Shown here: positions 26,153 through 34,686 of the stretch, piece after piece | Layout: every line of letters begins with the position of its first letter | Position numbering within the stretch: position 1 is the first letter of the stretch | Program-made: the position numbers and the translations under genes | The notes under the pieces: model-generated | Seen by the model: the letters and a program-made list of their open reading frames with translations, nothing else | Told to the model about the DNA's origin: nothing | Database searches by the model: none | Assembly (NCBI GenBank): GCA_003223215.1 | Contig: QHYH01000137.1 | Span: 36,959-100,958, forward strand | Origin: Acidobacteriota bacterium | Lineage (GTDB): Bacteria; Acidobacteriota; Terriglobia; Acidiferrales; UBA7541 | Length of the DNA: 64,000 bases | Reading direction: 5' to 3'

Positions 26153-27169
26153 TCACCCACCGGCGGGAACCCAAACGTTATTCGCCGACGCGATGTCGGC
26201 GTTCGCTACCTGCGTTGAGATGGTGACTCTTTGCAACCCCTCCTTCTTTCTCGGCACTGCCTGGAATACCAGGAAGTATTGATTGTTGAAAATCCTTTGT
26301 AAGCGATCGAGGTAAGGCTTGAAGCTGACCGGGCTTTGCGTACCGAGCGCGAAATACTCTCCGCCGGTCTCATCGGCAATCTTGGCCACGCCGGATTGGC
26401 CGAGCTGCGCTTCCCAGGCGTTCCGGCTAAGGCGCCCGACGCCGGGGGAGTAAATGGAGTGCACCGTGACACCATATCGCTGGCTCGCGTTGCTCGCGGT
26501 GTCCGCGTCCGAGCTAATCGTGGGCATGGTTCCAGGAGCAGGCGCGAGGGTTCGGCCAGGACGTCCAGGCGTCGGGAATGGGCTGGGCGACGTGCTTTCT
26601 CCGCGTAGCCGATCTATGCCGTCCGACACCATCAAAACCTGGCGCCTTACCTTCTGTTGAGGCCAGCTCTTCACCAAACTGATCAAGGATAGATAGGGAC
26701 TATCCATGGCTGACACCGTCCCCCGCGGAAGGCGAACCGCTTTGGCTGCGGCAGCATGATCGACGGTGAGATTCTGGGCGATCTGGACCGTCGCGTTGGA
26801 CATGTAAGCGACACCCACCATTGTGGATTGCGGCTGAGCATTGATGAAATCTCGAAGGTCATTGAGGTTGTTTCCAATGGGCGAATCGCAAGTATCGTCG
26901 ATCACCACAAAAAGCTGAAATGCGGCGTTGTCGTCACGGGCCGGGATGAGTTGCTCCACTTTCAGCACGTTCTTGCCCTGCTTCACTTGAATGTCTTCGG
27001 CCCGGAGCACGGGAATCTCGTTGGTATCATTGAGTCCCTGGTCGGTGACCACCAGGTGGACTTGGACCGTGCCTGGGGAAGCTTTCCCCTGCGAATGTAT
27101 AACCCTCACCCCCAATGCCAATGCGCAGGTTCCCGTAATTACCGCGATGGCAACCCCGTAGCTCTTCAT
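26153..27169 (-). CDS. VWFA-related protein, acidobacterial type
   Basis: An exported 338-residue protein with a signal peptide (MKSYGVAIAVITGTCALALG). It has an N-terminal beta-rich part (VQVHLVVTDQGLNDTNEIPVL) and a von Willebrand A-like domain (about 90-320). The MIDAS position reads LFVVIDDTCDSP instead of the canonical DxSxS, so metal binding may be altered; this variant resembles the short acidobacterial group. Later VGVAYMSNATVQIAQN and VLMVSDGIDRLRG match the Rossmann core. The ATG has GAGGAG at 6 nt. A palindrome site 58 nt upstream has a -10 at 24 nt, giving a predicted leader of about 20 nt that begins just before the Shine-Dalgarno. The function is unknown, perhaps envelope adhesion or assembly. 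Confidence 0.85.
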   Translation of the reverse strand: MKSYGVAIAVITGTCALALGVRVIHSQGKASPGTVQVHLVVTDQGLNDTNEIPVLRAEDIQVKQGKNVLKVEQLIPARDDNAAFQLFVVIDDTCDSPIGNNLNDLRDFINAQPQSTMVGVAYMSNATVQIAQNLTVDHAAAAKAVRLPRGTVSAMDSPYLSLISLVKSWPQQKVRRQVLMVSDGIDRLRGESTSPSPFPTPGRPGRTLAPAPGTMPTISSDADTASNASQRYGVTVHSIYSPGVGRLSRNAWEAQLGQSGVAKIADETGGEYFALGTQSPVSFKPYLDRLQRIFNNQYFLVFQAVPRKKEGLQRVTISTQVANADIASANNVWVPAGG

Positions 27170-27196
27170 CTTGAACTCCTCGAATCACGCGCGAGT

Positions 27197-27242
27197 CGAA
27201 TAGCATCCGTTGGACAAACCGCGGAACTGTCAGTTCTACCAG
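27197..27242 (-). promoter_or_regulatory. envelope-regulon palindrome and -10, toward the VWFA protein
   Basis: CTGTCAGTTCTACCAG at 27227-27242. On the minus strand TATTCG begins 24 nt later (27202 to 27197), about 30 nt before the VWFA start codon. Confidence 0.65.
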
Positions 27243-27268
27243 GGCTGGCAGGCGACAAAACCCCGACT

Positions 27269-27673
27269 TTACGTGTCTTTAGGATGTGGCAAGCGCTGGG
27301 AAACAAAGATGTTGCCTGCCAAGGCCTCTCGAATGGCCACGACAAGTTCACTGGCAATTCTAGATTTTACTACGTAACCGAAAGCCCCTGTCGAAAGGCA
27401 GCGGCGCACGAAATCGGGGTCGCTGTGAACCGTCAAAAACACGAACCGTGACTCACATCCTGATCCCATCAGCCGATCAACAGCCTCAATACCGTTAAGA
27501 ACGGGCATGGAGATGTCGGTGACGATGATGTCTGGCTTCAATCGCATGGCCTCCTCAAACAACGCTTGGCCATTGCTCACCTTGCCGACAACTTCGAACT
27601 CCGGCTCCAGCAGGCGCTCTTCCATTTCCGGAAAGCGCGGATGATCGTCCGCCAGAAGAATTCTCGCTTTCAT
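27269..27673 (-). CDS. single-domain response regulator (receiver only)
   Basis: The ATG at 27673 gives a normal receiver start (MKARILLADDHPRFPEM) and is preferred over the upstream TTG of the ORF track. The 134-residue receiver has the acidic pair ADDH, phospho-acceptor Asp in IIVTDISMPVLNG, Thr in VFLTVHSD and Lys in YVVKSRI. There is no output domain; it ends in SQRLPHPKDT. It lies upstream of the VWFA gene on the same strand with a 99-nt gap that holds its own palindrome promoter, so the two are probably separate transcripts. It has its own palindrome site about 150 nt upstream. It may be a phosphorelay intermediate. Confidence 0.85.
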   Translation of the reverse strand: MKARILLADDHPRFPEMEERLLEPEFEVVGKVSNGQALFEEAMRLKPDIIVTDISMPVLNGIEAVDRLMGSGCESRFVFLTVHSDPDFVRRCLSTGAFGYVVKSRIASELVVAIREALAGNIFVSQRLPHPKDT

Positions 27674-27792
27674 TAGTTGGCCCGCCCGATGACTGTGCGC
27701 CCACACTAGAATCGTGCTGGTCATGGAGCGCACTACTTGCCTCCCGCGCAAAAACAGGTCGTCTTTGCACGAACACGCCGAGCCCGGACATC

Positions 27793-27837
27793 AGCCTATC
27801 TGAGAGGCGATTGCCTGCATACTGTAAACAGTGCCAG
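27793..27837 (-). promoter_or_regulatory. envelope-regulon palindrome and -10, toward the 27.3-kb regulator
   Basis: CTGTAAACAGTGCCAG at 27822-27837. On the minus strand TAGGCT begins 23 nt later (27798 to 27793). The predicted leader is about 110 nt. Otherwise the gap 27674-28031 shows nothing. Confidence 0.6.
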
Positions 27838-28031
27838 TTGGTGGAAAATCTCAAGAGCGGGACCGATTAAGCCATGTTCGGGATCTCGTGTAAGCGAGGG
27901 TTTGCGACAAGGTTTGCGACAAACTTCGATACCTAAATGAACACAAGCAATGTGTTAGAATTCAAATCCCGGCATCCAACCGCATTCGAAGGTAGCCACT
28001 GTGTGCGCTATCGGTGTGGGGCAAAAAAAAA

Positions 28032-28241
28032 ATGGCATGTAGGGTTTGCAAATCCGAGAACAACCAGAAGTTCGAAGGAGAGTTGACAGCTAGCTTGCCG
28101 GACCTAAAGGGATTGAAGGTGCCTCCCACCTACATTTGCCAGAGCGTATTGGTTTGCTTGGACTGTGGCTTCGCGGAACTTGTCATTCCCACAAACGAAC
28201 TCCAGGCACTCAAAAAGGCCAAGGCAGGATCCGCCTCCTAG
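28032..28241 (+). CDS. small zinc-ribbon-like protein
   Basis: A 69-residue protein starting at the ATG at 28032 (six codons inside the GTG of the ORF track, behind a run of nine A). It has two CxxC pairs, CRVC at the N-terminus and CLDC in the middle, spaced as in small zinc ribbons, and a Lys/Ala-rich C-terminal helix. The middle segment YICQSVLVCLDCGFAELVIP resembles short proteins of unknown function found in several phyla. It stands alone, convergent with the DUF4136 gene. It may bind zinc; the role is unknown. Confidence 0.7.
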   Translation: MACRVCKSENNQKFEGELTASLPDLKGLKVPPTYICQSVLVCLDCGFAELVIPTNELQALKKAKAGSAS

Positions 28242-28288
28242 GTCATTTCGGTGAGTTAGCCGCTGCCTAACCGCAAGGCCTTGTGTTC

Positions 28289-28903
28289 CTACTTCTTGGT
28301 TTTTGGAGGAAAATTCTTAAAGGATTTATTGACAATCTGACTGATTTCCTTGTCCTCGTTCTTGCGCGCCTTTTGTGGGTCGTACCATTTCTTCGTGGCC
28401 GTGCCCTGCCAGATCACCACTTTGGATTTACAATCGACCGCGTAAAAGACGAACTTCCCTTGCACGGAATACCATACATTCGGCGCCAGCCCCGCACTTG
28501 ATCCCGCACCGACACTCCACGTATTACTTCCAGTGGGAGCCAGATCCGGTGGCTGGATGCTATCGAGACCCTCAGGAGGCGCAGCGGCCACCTGGAGGCC
28601 CTCATCCCCCGGACCGGCATGGTAGAAAAGATAGAAATCCGGGTTGGTCGAATCCTCGACGATGCCTTTGGAAGCCAATGCCTGCGTCACAACGTGCATA
28701 ATCTTCTGATCGAGAATTTTGCTACCTTCCGGGTTCCGCACCGTAACCAGGTTATTTTTTCTCCAGGCAAAGTATTTGAGCTCTCCAAAGTTGAAGCCTT
28801 TCGCCCACTCCGTCGTGACTTTCTGCGCGTGGGAAGAGTGGGCAAACAGGCCAACAAACAAAAGTGCTAAACCGAACCTTCGAAGTTTTTTCAAGATCAA
28901 CAT
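28289..28903 (-). CDS. DUF4136 family exported protein
   Basis: The ATG at 28903 yields a signal peptide (KKLRRFGLALLFVGLFAHSSHAQ); the longer ORF-track start adds 61 unlikely residues. The mature part starts VTTEWAKGFNFGELKYFAWRK, the DUF4136 pattern, and ends VVIWQGTATKKWYDPQKARK, parallel to the LVWRGVATKTLDPKAKPEK end of the 17.3-kb paralogue. Both share the C-terminal KNFPPKTKK/KKYPPEVKK-type end. It is 204 residues, periplasmic or outer-membrane associated, of unknown function. It lies 543 nt downstream of the ECF sigma gene on the same strand, with a hairpin-rich spacer between, and no palindrome site was found upstream. Confidence 0.85.
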   Translation of the reverse strand: MLILKKLRRFGLALLFVGLFAHSSHAQKVTTEWAKGFNFGELKYFAWRKNNLVTVRNPEGSKILDQKIMHVVTQALASKGIVEDSTNPDFYLFYHAGPGDEGLQVAAAPPEGLDSIQPPDLAPTGSNTWSVGAGSSAGLAPNVWYSVQGKFVFYAVDCKSKVVIWQGTATKKWYDPQKARKNEDKEISQIVNKSFKNFPPKTKK

Positions 28904-29446
28904 TCTCCGTGTAATGCCGTCGATTGAACCAGAGTTAGGAAGAATTCCCAGATCATCCCGCTTCAGGGACAAAGGCCGTTCGTGATCGCGTATCTCCTGC
29001 CAGAGTCCGCCACAACACACGATTCGAAAATTTGAGTAGGATGATCGCCGTCTTTTTGGAAGGGAAGGCGGTGATTGAGGCCCCACAAACCCCGCCGGAG
29101 TCTTTCCATCCGGCGGGGTACTCTTTTGTTTGCTCCCTCATTGAGCCGGTTCGGCTTCTGAGCTGAAGTCCCTCGGAAAATAAACCCGACGTCCGCCGGC
29201 GTCTTTTGCCGGCGCTCCTTTTTTCCCGTGCTCCATCAGACCACCGTCCTTCCCGTTCCCGCCCCATAGAGTAGAACGGGAAGGGAAGGTTCAAAGATTC
29301 ATGCCCATCCCCCCGTTTGATTCGACCCTGGAGCAGCCTGCAGATGACCCCCTGCATCAGTCCACCGCGTAACACTCCGTAGAAGGCCTGATCCTATAAA
29401 TACCGGCGGCCCACTGAGGCCCTGGAAAACCGCCGCAACCGAGAGC
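28904..29446. other. intergenic region with a cluster of strong hairpins
   Basis: No gene is supported here. Several inverted repeats follow each other: CCCCGCCGGA/TCCGGCGGGG (29090-29099/29109-29118) followed by TACTCTTTTGTTT; CGCCGGC/GCCGGCG (29194-29200/29208-29214) followed by CTCCTTTTTT; and CCTTCCCGTT/AACGGGAAGG (29248-29257/29275-29284). The first two look like intrinsic terminators on the plus strand, although no plus-strand gene precedes them. They could end a small plus-strand RNA, or be attenuators or RNA-stability elements between the sigma and DUF4136 genes. Confidence 0.5.
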
Positions 29447-30025
29447 TCAGCAAACGGCCCGAAGGTGTTCGCGCATGCGGCTGCGCGCCTCGAACATTCG
29501 AGATTTCAGAGCCGACATGGTAATTCCTATTTCGCTGGCCAACTCGCGATGACTCCACCCCCCAACCTTATTTCGAATGAACATGTCGATCAAGGACGGC
29601 GGCAATCCCAGAAATGCTCTTGCCGTCAGCTCCTTAGCCAGATATTGCCGCTCAGGATCGGGGCGGTCATCGCTGATATTGGAGACAAGGCTCTTCTCGT
29701 TTTCGGACGTCAACGCGTCCAGAGTAAGGTGAACAGGATGGACTCCGCGCATCCTCATCAAAGCCTCGTTGATCGCGATCCGAATGAGCCAGGTTGAGAA
29801 ACGCGACCGCCCCTCAAACCGGTTGATGCTCTCATACGCCTTCCAAAGAGCGTTTTGGACGTTGTCTTCAGCATCCGCATGATTCTGTAAGATTTTCAGG
29901 GATATGCTGTAGATCTGTGGAGAGTGTATAGTGACGAGCTCGGCAAATGCGTCTGAACTGCCGCTTCGCGCCCGCTCGATCAGGAGCTGCTCCGCAACCC
30001 CGTCGTGGTGGTTTGCTTTTTGCAC
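29447..30025 (-). CDS. ECF-type sigma-70 family RNA polymerase sigma factor
   Basis: The 192-residue protein starts at GTG with AGGTG upstream. Region 2 (about 20-90) reads FAELVTIHSPQIYSISLKIL, ADAEDNVQNALWKAYESINR and FSTWLIRIAINEALMRMR; region 4 (about 130-187) ends WSHRELASEIGITMSALKSRMFEAR. This is the two-domain ECF layout. No anti-sigma factor gene is adjacent, which is unusual for ECF factors and suggests another control, perhaps transcriptional. A weak palindrome-like site lies 322 nt upstream but lacks a good -10 on this side. The DUF4136 gene downstream may be co-transcribed. Confidence 0.9.
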   Translation of the reverse strand: MQKANHHDGVAEQLLIERARSGSSDAFAELVTIHSPQIYSISLKILQNHADAEDNVQNALWKAYESINRFEGRSRFSTWLIRIAINEALMRMRGVHPVHLTLDALTSENEKSLVSNISDDRPDPERQYLAKELTARAFLGLPPSLIDMFIRNKVGGWSHRELASEIGITMSALKSRMFEARSRMREHLRAVC

Positions 30026-30838
30026 CTTTCACCTATCGGCTTTTCGGTAATGGATTCCGTTAACATCGGACCTCAGCAGGGTGACATACGCGCGCAAATT
30101 CTGTTCGCGAGCATCAAAGCTCTCTTCCCGCGTGCGACAGATGCTGCTGCACCGGCACGGCCAACAAAACTGCGACCGCAAATCTCCTGGCTGATTCCTG
30201 TTACACCTCTCCTGCCCTTCCCCGTTTTGAGGACGTTCAGAACAGCGACTTGGAGTCTGCTGGACCCCTGTCATCGTTTGTTTGAAACTGCAAAGGATTG
30301 AACTCCGGGCGGGCTCACATTCGCACGAAGCCATGCGTTTCATTAACTGTTAAAAGTGACAGGGCGAGAAAAAAATGGAGTGTGGGAGAAATCAATCGGC
30401 AGCGGAAAACAAGAATGCCATAGCGACTAAAGTGAAGATGAGCTGGTCTTCCTGTCGTGGGCCACCTATTACAAAGCCCTTCAACAGCCTCCTGGACGCT
30501 GGAAAACAGGTTGGCAACGGCTCCCAGATTCTGGGCTACCTGCACTTCGCACCTGGTGGGCAAGGCACCGACAACGGCGATCTCGGAGGTTTGTCGCGAG
30601 CCGCATCCTGTGAGCCGTGACTCTAGATGCCAGTTCCTGCGTCCCTGGCGTATGCCCCGGTCACGGCAAGTGCATTGCTGCGAATTTTGTAGACTCGTTT
30701 CTCCACTAACTAAAATGTCTTCCGACCTGCACCTGCATGCCTATCAAAAAGTGGCTACTCGCTGGAGGTATGGCGGTTTCGATTTGGTGGCATATCTATC
30801 CCAAAGGCCTTCCCTCCATCGTCAGTCGGACAATTCCT
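30026..30838. other. long intergenic region without supported genes
   Basis: The ORFs reported here on both strands have no signal peptide, motif or family resemblance and look like chance ORFs. A palindrome-like CTGTTAAAAGTGACAG sits at 30347-30362, but neither side has a TAnnnT at the expected distance, so it may be degenerate. Confidence 0.5.
30347..30362. promoter_or_regulatory. palindrome-like site without clear -10
   Basis: CTGTTAAAAGTGACAG fits the half-site and spacer pattern, but the hexamers at 23-24 nt (GAGAAA on plus, CGAATG on minus) are poor. Confidence 0.35.
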
Positions 30839-30883
30839 CTGTCATTTCTGACAGTATGCGGCACAAACCACAGGGCCTAGCCT
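30839..30883 (+). promoter_or_regulatory. envelope-regulon palindrome and -10, toward mscS-like gene
   Basis: CTGTCATTTCTGACAG at 30839-30854 has perfect arms. TAGCCT starts 23 nt later at 30878. The channel gene starts at 30930. Confidence 0.75.
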
Positions 30884-30929
30884 TTCCGGAGAGCGCCCAG
30901 CCGATCAACATCACGAAGAGGGTTTAGCT

Positions 30930-33512
30930 TTGGCCCAACGAGGGTCTTCTCATCGCAAAGCCTCAAGAGCCTTCATTTGGAAGATTTGTGACAGGCTTCG
31001 ACCATACTTCGCTGCCGGCGCGCTGTTGTCCATCTTATTCGTAGGGTTCCTTCGCGGCATTCGGGCCCAGCAGCCGCCGGCACAACCCCCGCACACAGGC
31101 AGCACTACGCAGCTACCGGAGAGTGAAGTTCCGGAAGTTACTCCGGCTAAGCCAGTGGACCAAGCGATTCCTTTGCCACAGATCGCAGACCGCGCTGAGC
31201 AGTTAGACCACCTACTGAGAGAAATCAGCAGTCAATTGATGCCGAAACATGAACTGCTGGAGTCAGAACGAACCGCGGAAGTACAAGCAGCAGAGATCCA
31301 TCGACGAGCAACGGAAACGAGGGACCTTTTGGCTGGTACCCCCACACCGATGGAACTGGAAGACGAACAACGGTTCTGGCGCTCCCAGAGTCTCGAATTC
31401 GGGGCAGCGCGCCGGCTCTTGACGTCTCGTGCAGCAAAGCTGGAAGAGCAGATGCAAACACTGGAAGCCCAACAACCGGAGTGGCTGGCTACCTGGATTC
31501 AAATTCACGAATCCCCGGGGATCGAAGCGCTTGTCGACCGGATCAAACACCAATTGGACAAGATCCAGGGTGCAAAGTCGCAAGTTCAAGAGCAGTTAAA
31601 TATCGTGCTTACCCTTCAGACTCAGGTCTCCCAGCAGGACCAGCAAATTTCGGACGTATTGCTGCGGATTCGTCAGGCCCGAGAGCGGGAAGGCAGTCGC
31701 TTGTTGGAACTGGACAGCAGCCCACTCTGGGAAGGACTCGGCTCACAAGCCCTAGAGCCTTCTTTTCGACGGTCCTTTGGCCGGTCCTTTACAATGGCGA
31801 GCGCGTTTATAAGTACACACAAGCTCGCCTTGTTTAACCTCGCGATCGCTTACTTTCTGGCACTTTTCGGGGTTCTCAAAATCAGGCGTCATGTTGTGCG
31901 CCCGGGCCAGCCTGGTGTTCCAACCGAAGCCTCACAGGTATTTGGCCGCCCGTTCTCGGTAGCACTTTTGGTGACTCTGATCGGAACGGGAGAGTATATG
32001 GCTTCGGCACCCATCGGCATCGCATTTGTCCTTTACCTGCTTCTCTTGATTCCGGTGTTGCGAATACTTGCGCCGCTAACCGAACCTAGGATCCGCACAC
32101 TTCTTTATGTCTTATCGGTCTTCTACGCACTGGAGGGTCTGCACCTGCTAGTGCATCTCTCGCCGTTTTTCGGGCGCGCACTGTTTGCCCTGATTGTTCT
32201 GACAGCTTTAGTCATTTTGGGGCGGCTCGCGCGTCCCTCTCGGCTACGCTCCATGACGATGCAAGGTCGAAACCATCGCATCTTCGTCATTGGAATTCGA
32301 GCCTGCCTTGCATTACTCGCGGTATCTTTCGGGGCCAACATTATCGGATTTGTTTCTCTGGCTCAGGTTTTAGGACTGATCGCCTTGGTTGGCCCCCTGG
32401 TGGCAGCTGCTCTGTACAGCGGAGTGCGCGTCCTGGCCCTATTTTTGAGCGCGGTGCTCCACACTCCTTGGGCGCAAGCATTGCTGGGTTTGCGTGCCGA
32501 CAGCATAGAGCGGTTGGGCACCCGGGTCTTATCTCTGGGTGCTACATGGCTGTGGCTGAGATCCATCTTGCAACTATTCGGGATTTACGACAGCGTGATC
32601 GGCATCGCGTCGAATCTCCTTCTGCGTCACATCGGCATTGGACGGATTCATTTCACACTGGGGGACGCGATTGGCGTCGTGCTTGTACTGCTGATCGGAT
32701 ACGCTCTCGCGAATACTCTAACCTTCTTGCTGCAAAACCTGGTGCTGCCAAGATTGCGGCTCCAGCGCGGCCTGCCCTACGCCGTGTCAACCATCAGCTA
32801 CTATGTTCTCCTGCTGCTGGTTGCCCTCGCTGCTCTATCTTCAGCGGGTGTCGAGCTGAACAAATTTACGGTTCTCACCGGCGCCCTTGGCGTCGGTCTG
32901 GGCTTTGGCCTGCAGAATATCGTGAACAACTTTGTTTCCGGATTGATCCTGCTTTTTGAGCGTCCCATCCATGTTGGAGACACAGTGGAAGTAGGCGGAC
33001 TCGTGGGTATTGTTCGGCGAATCGGTGCTCGTTCCAGTACCATCGTAACGCTCCAAGGCGCAGAAGTGATCGTGCCCAATAGCAACCTGCTCTCGAACCA
33101 AGTTATAAATTGGACGCTGTCGTCGCAGTGGCGGCGCGTGGATGTGCCTATAAGAGTTGCTTACGGCAACGATCCGGAACGCGTGATCAAACTGCTCGCT
33201 GGCGTCGCGGAATCACATCCGGGAGTCTTGCTCGAGCGTCCCCCTGCGGCTTTCTTCATGGGATTTGGCGATTGCGCACTGAATTTCGAGCTGCGCTTCT
33301 GGTCTGCTTGGCAGGACACCTGGTTTCAGCTCCAGAGCGACGTAACCGTCGCCGTTGCTAAGGCCTTACGAGAAGCTGGCATCGAGATTCCGTTTCCTCA
33401 GCGAGATCTGCATATTCGCAGTATCGGTGCGTCCGCAGCAGAAAACCTGCCGAACAACGACGTTCGCATCGCGTCTCCGAGCGATCTAACGGCACGGGGT
33501 ACGGTGAGATAA
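30930..33512 (+). CDS. large mechanosensitive channel, MscS family (MscK-like)
   Basis: An inner-membrane channel that opens under membrane tension. The 860-residue protein starts at TTG with GAGGG upstream and has an N-terminal signal/anchor (about 27-43), a long coiled-coil-rich periplasmic region (about 80-280, Gln/Glu/Arg rich), and many transmembrane helices from about 295 to 660. The MscS core follows: pore helix GALGVGLGFGLQNIVNNFVSG, then FERPIHVGDTVEVGGLVG and the beta domain with VIVPNSNLLSNQVINW. Size and order match the large MscK/MscM-type members rather than plain MscS (about 290). It has its own palindrome promoter and stands alone. A role in osmotic or envelope protection fits the suggested regulon. 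Confidence 0.9.
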   Translation: MAQRGSSHRKASRAFIWKICDRLRPYFAAGALLSILFVGFLRGIRAQQPPAQPPHTGSTTQLPESEVPEVTPAKPVDQAIPLPQIADRAEQLDHLLREISSQLMPKHELLESERTAEVQAAEIHRRATETRDLLAGTPTPMELEDEQRFWRSQSLEFGAARRLLTSRAAKLEEQMQTLEAQQPEWLATWIQIHESPGIEALVDRIKHQLDKIQGAKSQVQEQLNIVLTLQTQVSQQDQQISDVLLRIRQAREREGSRLLELDSSPLWEGLGSQALEPSFRRSFGRSFTMASAFISTHKLALFNLAIAYFLALFGVLKIRRHVVRPGQPGVPTEASQVFGRPFSVALLVTLIGTGEYMASAPIGIAFVLYLLLLIPVLRILAPLTEPRIRTLLYVLSVFYALEGLHLLVHLSPFFGRALFALIVLTALVILGRLARPSRLRSMTMQGRNHRIFVIGIRACLALLAVSFGANIIGFVSLAQVLGLIALVGPLVAAALYSGVRVLALFLSAVLHTPWAQALLGLRADSIERLGTRVLSLGATWLWLRSILQLFGIYDSVIGIASNLLLRHIGIGRIHFTLGDAIGVVLVLLIGYALANTLTFLLQNLVLPRLRLQRGLPYAVSTISYYVLLLLVALAALSSAGVELNKFTVLTGALGVGLGFGLQNIVNNFVSGLILLFERPIHVGDTVEVGGLVGIVRRIGARSSTIVTLQGAEVIVPNSNLLSNQVINWTLSSQWRRVDVPIRVAYGNDPERVIKLLAGVAESHPGVLLERPPAAFFMGFGDCALNFELRFWSAWQDTWFQLQSDVTVAVAKALREAGIEIPFPQRDLHIRSIGASAAENLPNNDVRIASPSDLTARGTVR

Positions 33513-33583
33513 CCCGTTTCAGGCGGCTCGTTCGGAATAGCGCAGTATTCGCGCCATTTCCCAAAAGAGGCCGCGCGTGGCTT

Positions 33584-33880
33584 TTATTTGGAGTTCAGTG
33601 GCGTAGGAGGGAGATGATGCACTGCCTTTTCGGAGCCAACCGGGTCCTCTCTTGCGCCGGTACCCCACCGACCAATGGCCTTCAGCAAAAACAACGCGAA
33701 ACACGCTCCGTGCCACAACAAGACAAAGGTGACAAGAATGACCCATATGAAAGTAAGTACGGCGGCAAGAACCAGTAAAAAGCTAAAGGCCTCCTCTAAT
33801 AGATACTCGCTAACCCGTGACTGGCTCACAAGGAGGGCTGCCGCGGCAAGAAAGATCGTCAGACCGACCTTCGAGTTCAT
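33584..33880 (-). CDS. small two-helix membrane protein
   Basis: A 98-residue ORF with two hydrophobic segments (about 5-20 VGLTIFLAAAALLVSQ and 32-66 FSFLLVLAAVLTFIWVILVT and onward), ending in a polar Pro-rich tail. The ATG is preceded only by GAGAG. It converges with the mscS-like gene. I recognise no family. The membrane topology makes a real gene likely, although upstream evidence is thin and no palindrome site is near. Confidence 0.55.
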   Translation of the reverse strand: MNSKVGLTIFLAAAALLVSQSRVSEYLLEEAFSFLLVLAAVLTFIWVILVTFVLLWHGACFALFLLKAIGRWGTGAREDPVGSEKAVHHLPPTPLNSK

Positions 33881-33949
33881 GCGTAACTCTCGGAATACTT
33901 GAAGTGCACCCCAGTTCCTGGGGCCAGCAGCTCCCAGGCACCACTTGGA

Positions 33950-34273
33950 TTAACTCGCGAGGACGCCTCTGTAATAGCGGATCCGCTTGCTCTCTGCGGA
34001 TTCATCGTGACGTTCTCCAGTCCATTCGAGCTCCTCGCTCACATTCCTAAGGCCGTGTTCTCGACAGTTGGACTTCGGATTCTCTTTTGCCGTCGACAGG
34101 CGAATAATCCCCGCGGACGCGGCGCATCTCGCCACTTGATTTTTGTCGGACAAATGGGGCATCAGCCCGTCCAGCAAACCACTGTGATCCTTTGACAAGA
34201 CTTCAAAGGTCGCCCACCCGTGACCTGCATAAGGAGCAAATCCCATTGCCACTCCAAGCATCATCAGCGTCAT
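33950..34273 (-). CDS. possible small exported protein
   Basis: A 107-residue ORF whose start (MTLMMLGVAMGFAPYAGHGW) looks like a signal-peptide core, but it lacks a basic n-region. A frame starting MKKAGKRSQG lies immediately upstream in another frame, so the true gene may be frameshifted. The C-terminal part is polar and unremarkable. I do not recognise it, and it may not be translated. Confidence 0.25.
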   Translation of the reverse strand: MTLMMLGVAMGFAPYAGHGWATFEVLSKDHSGLLDGLMPHLSDKNQVARCAASAGIIRLSTAKENPKSNCREHGLRNVSEELEWTGERHDESAESKRIRYYRGVLAS

Positions 34274-34514
34274 CGCCTTGGGATCTTTTACCAGCTTTTT
34301 TCATCTTCAACGGGCCCTTCCCCGCTTTTGCGCTGGCCCACTAGCCCTTCGCTATAGATGACATATCCACTAGAATTTCCACGCCAAAGCAATCCGCTTG
34401 AGGCAGCAAAAGCCACTTTGACCAGCGACGCAACAACCAGAAATCCCGCAAAATACGCATCGTCGGTTGCCCCGTTTAAGCCGACCGATCCCCAGGAATC
34501 TAGGTCACTCGCCA

Positions 34515-34559
34515 ATCGTACGGAAACAGAGGTAAGCTATGGACTGTCAGTATTGACAG
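34515..34559. promoter_or_regulatory. envelope-regulon palindrome with -10 on the minus side
   Basis: CTGTCAGTATTGACAG at 34544-34559 has perfect arms. On the minus strand TACGAT starts 23 nt away (34520 to 34515); on the plus strand only TTTTAA. It may serve a minus-strand transcript toward 34.3-33.9 kb, or add to the regulator promoter 78 bp away. Confidence 0.6.
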
Positions 34560-34621
34560 ATCCGATGGGAGAATGCCCTGTGTTTTAATGAATCAGTAAA
34601 ATGGCTATGGAAAGCCGTGGC

Positions 34622-34666
34622 CTGTTAGTAGTAACAGTGTGCACAATACGCCCCGTCCGCTAGGAT
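34622..34666 (+). promoter_or_regulatory. envelope-regulon palindrome and -10, toward the NarL regulator
   Basis: CTGTTAGTAGTAACAG at 34622-34637, a perfect inverted repeat with TTA in place of TCA. TAGGAT starts 23 nt later at 34661. The predicted leader before the ATG at 34687 is short. Confidence 0.65.
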
Positions 34667-34686
34667 TGCGAGCCTGTGAGGAATTT

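Noticed and set aside
34288-34515. 75-residue minus-strand ORF near the 34544 site
   Set aside because: The predicted -10 overlaps its TTG start, there is no Shine-Dalgarno, and the protein has no recognisable features beyond one hydrophobic stretch.
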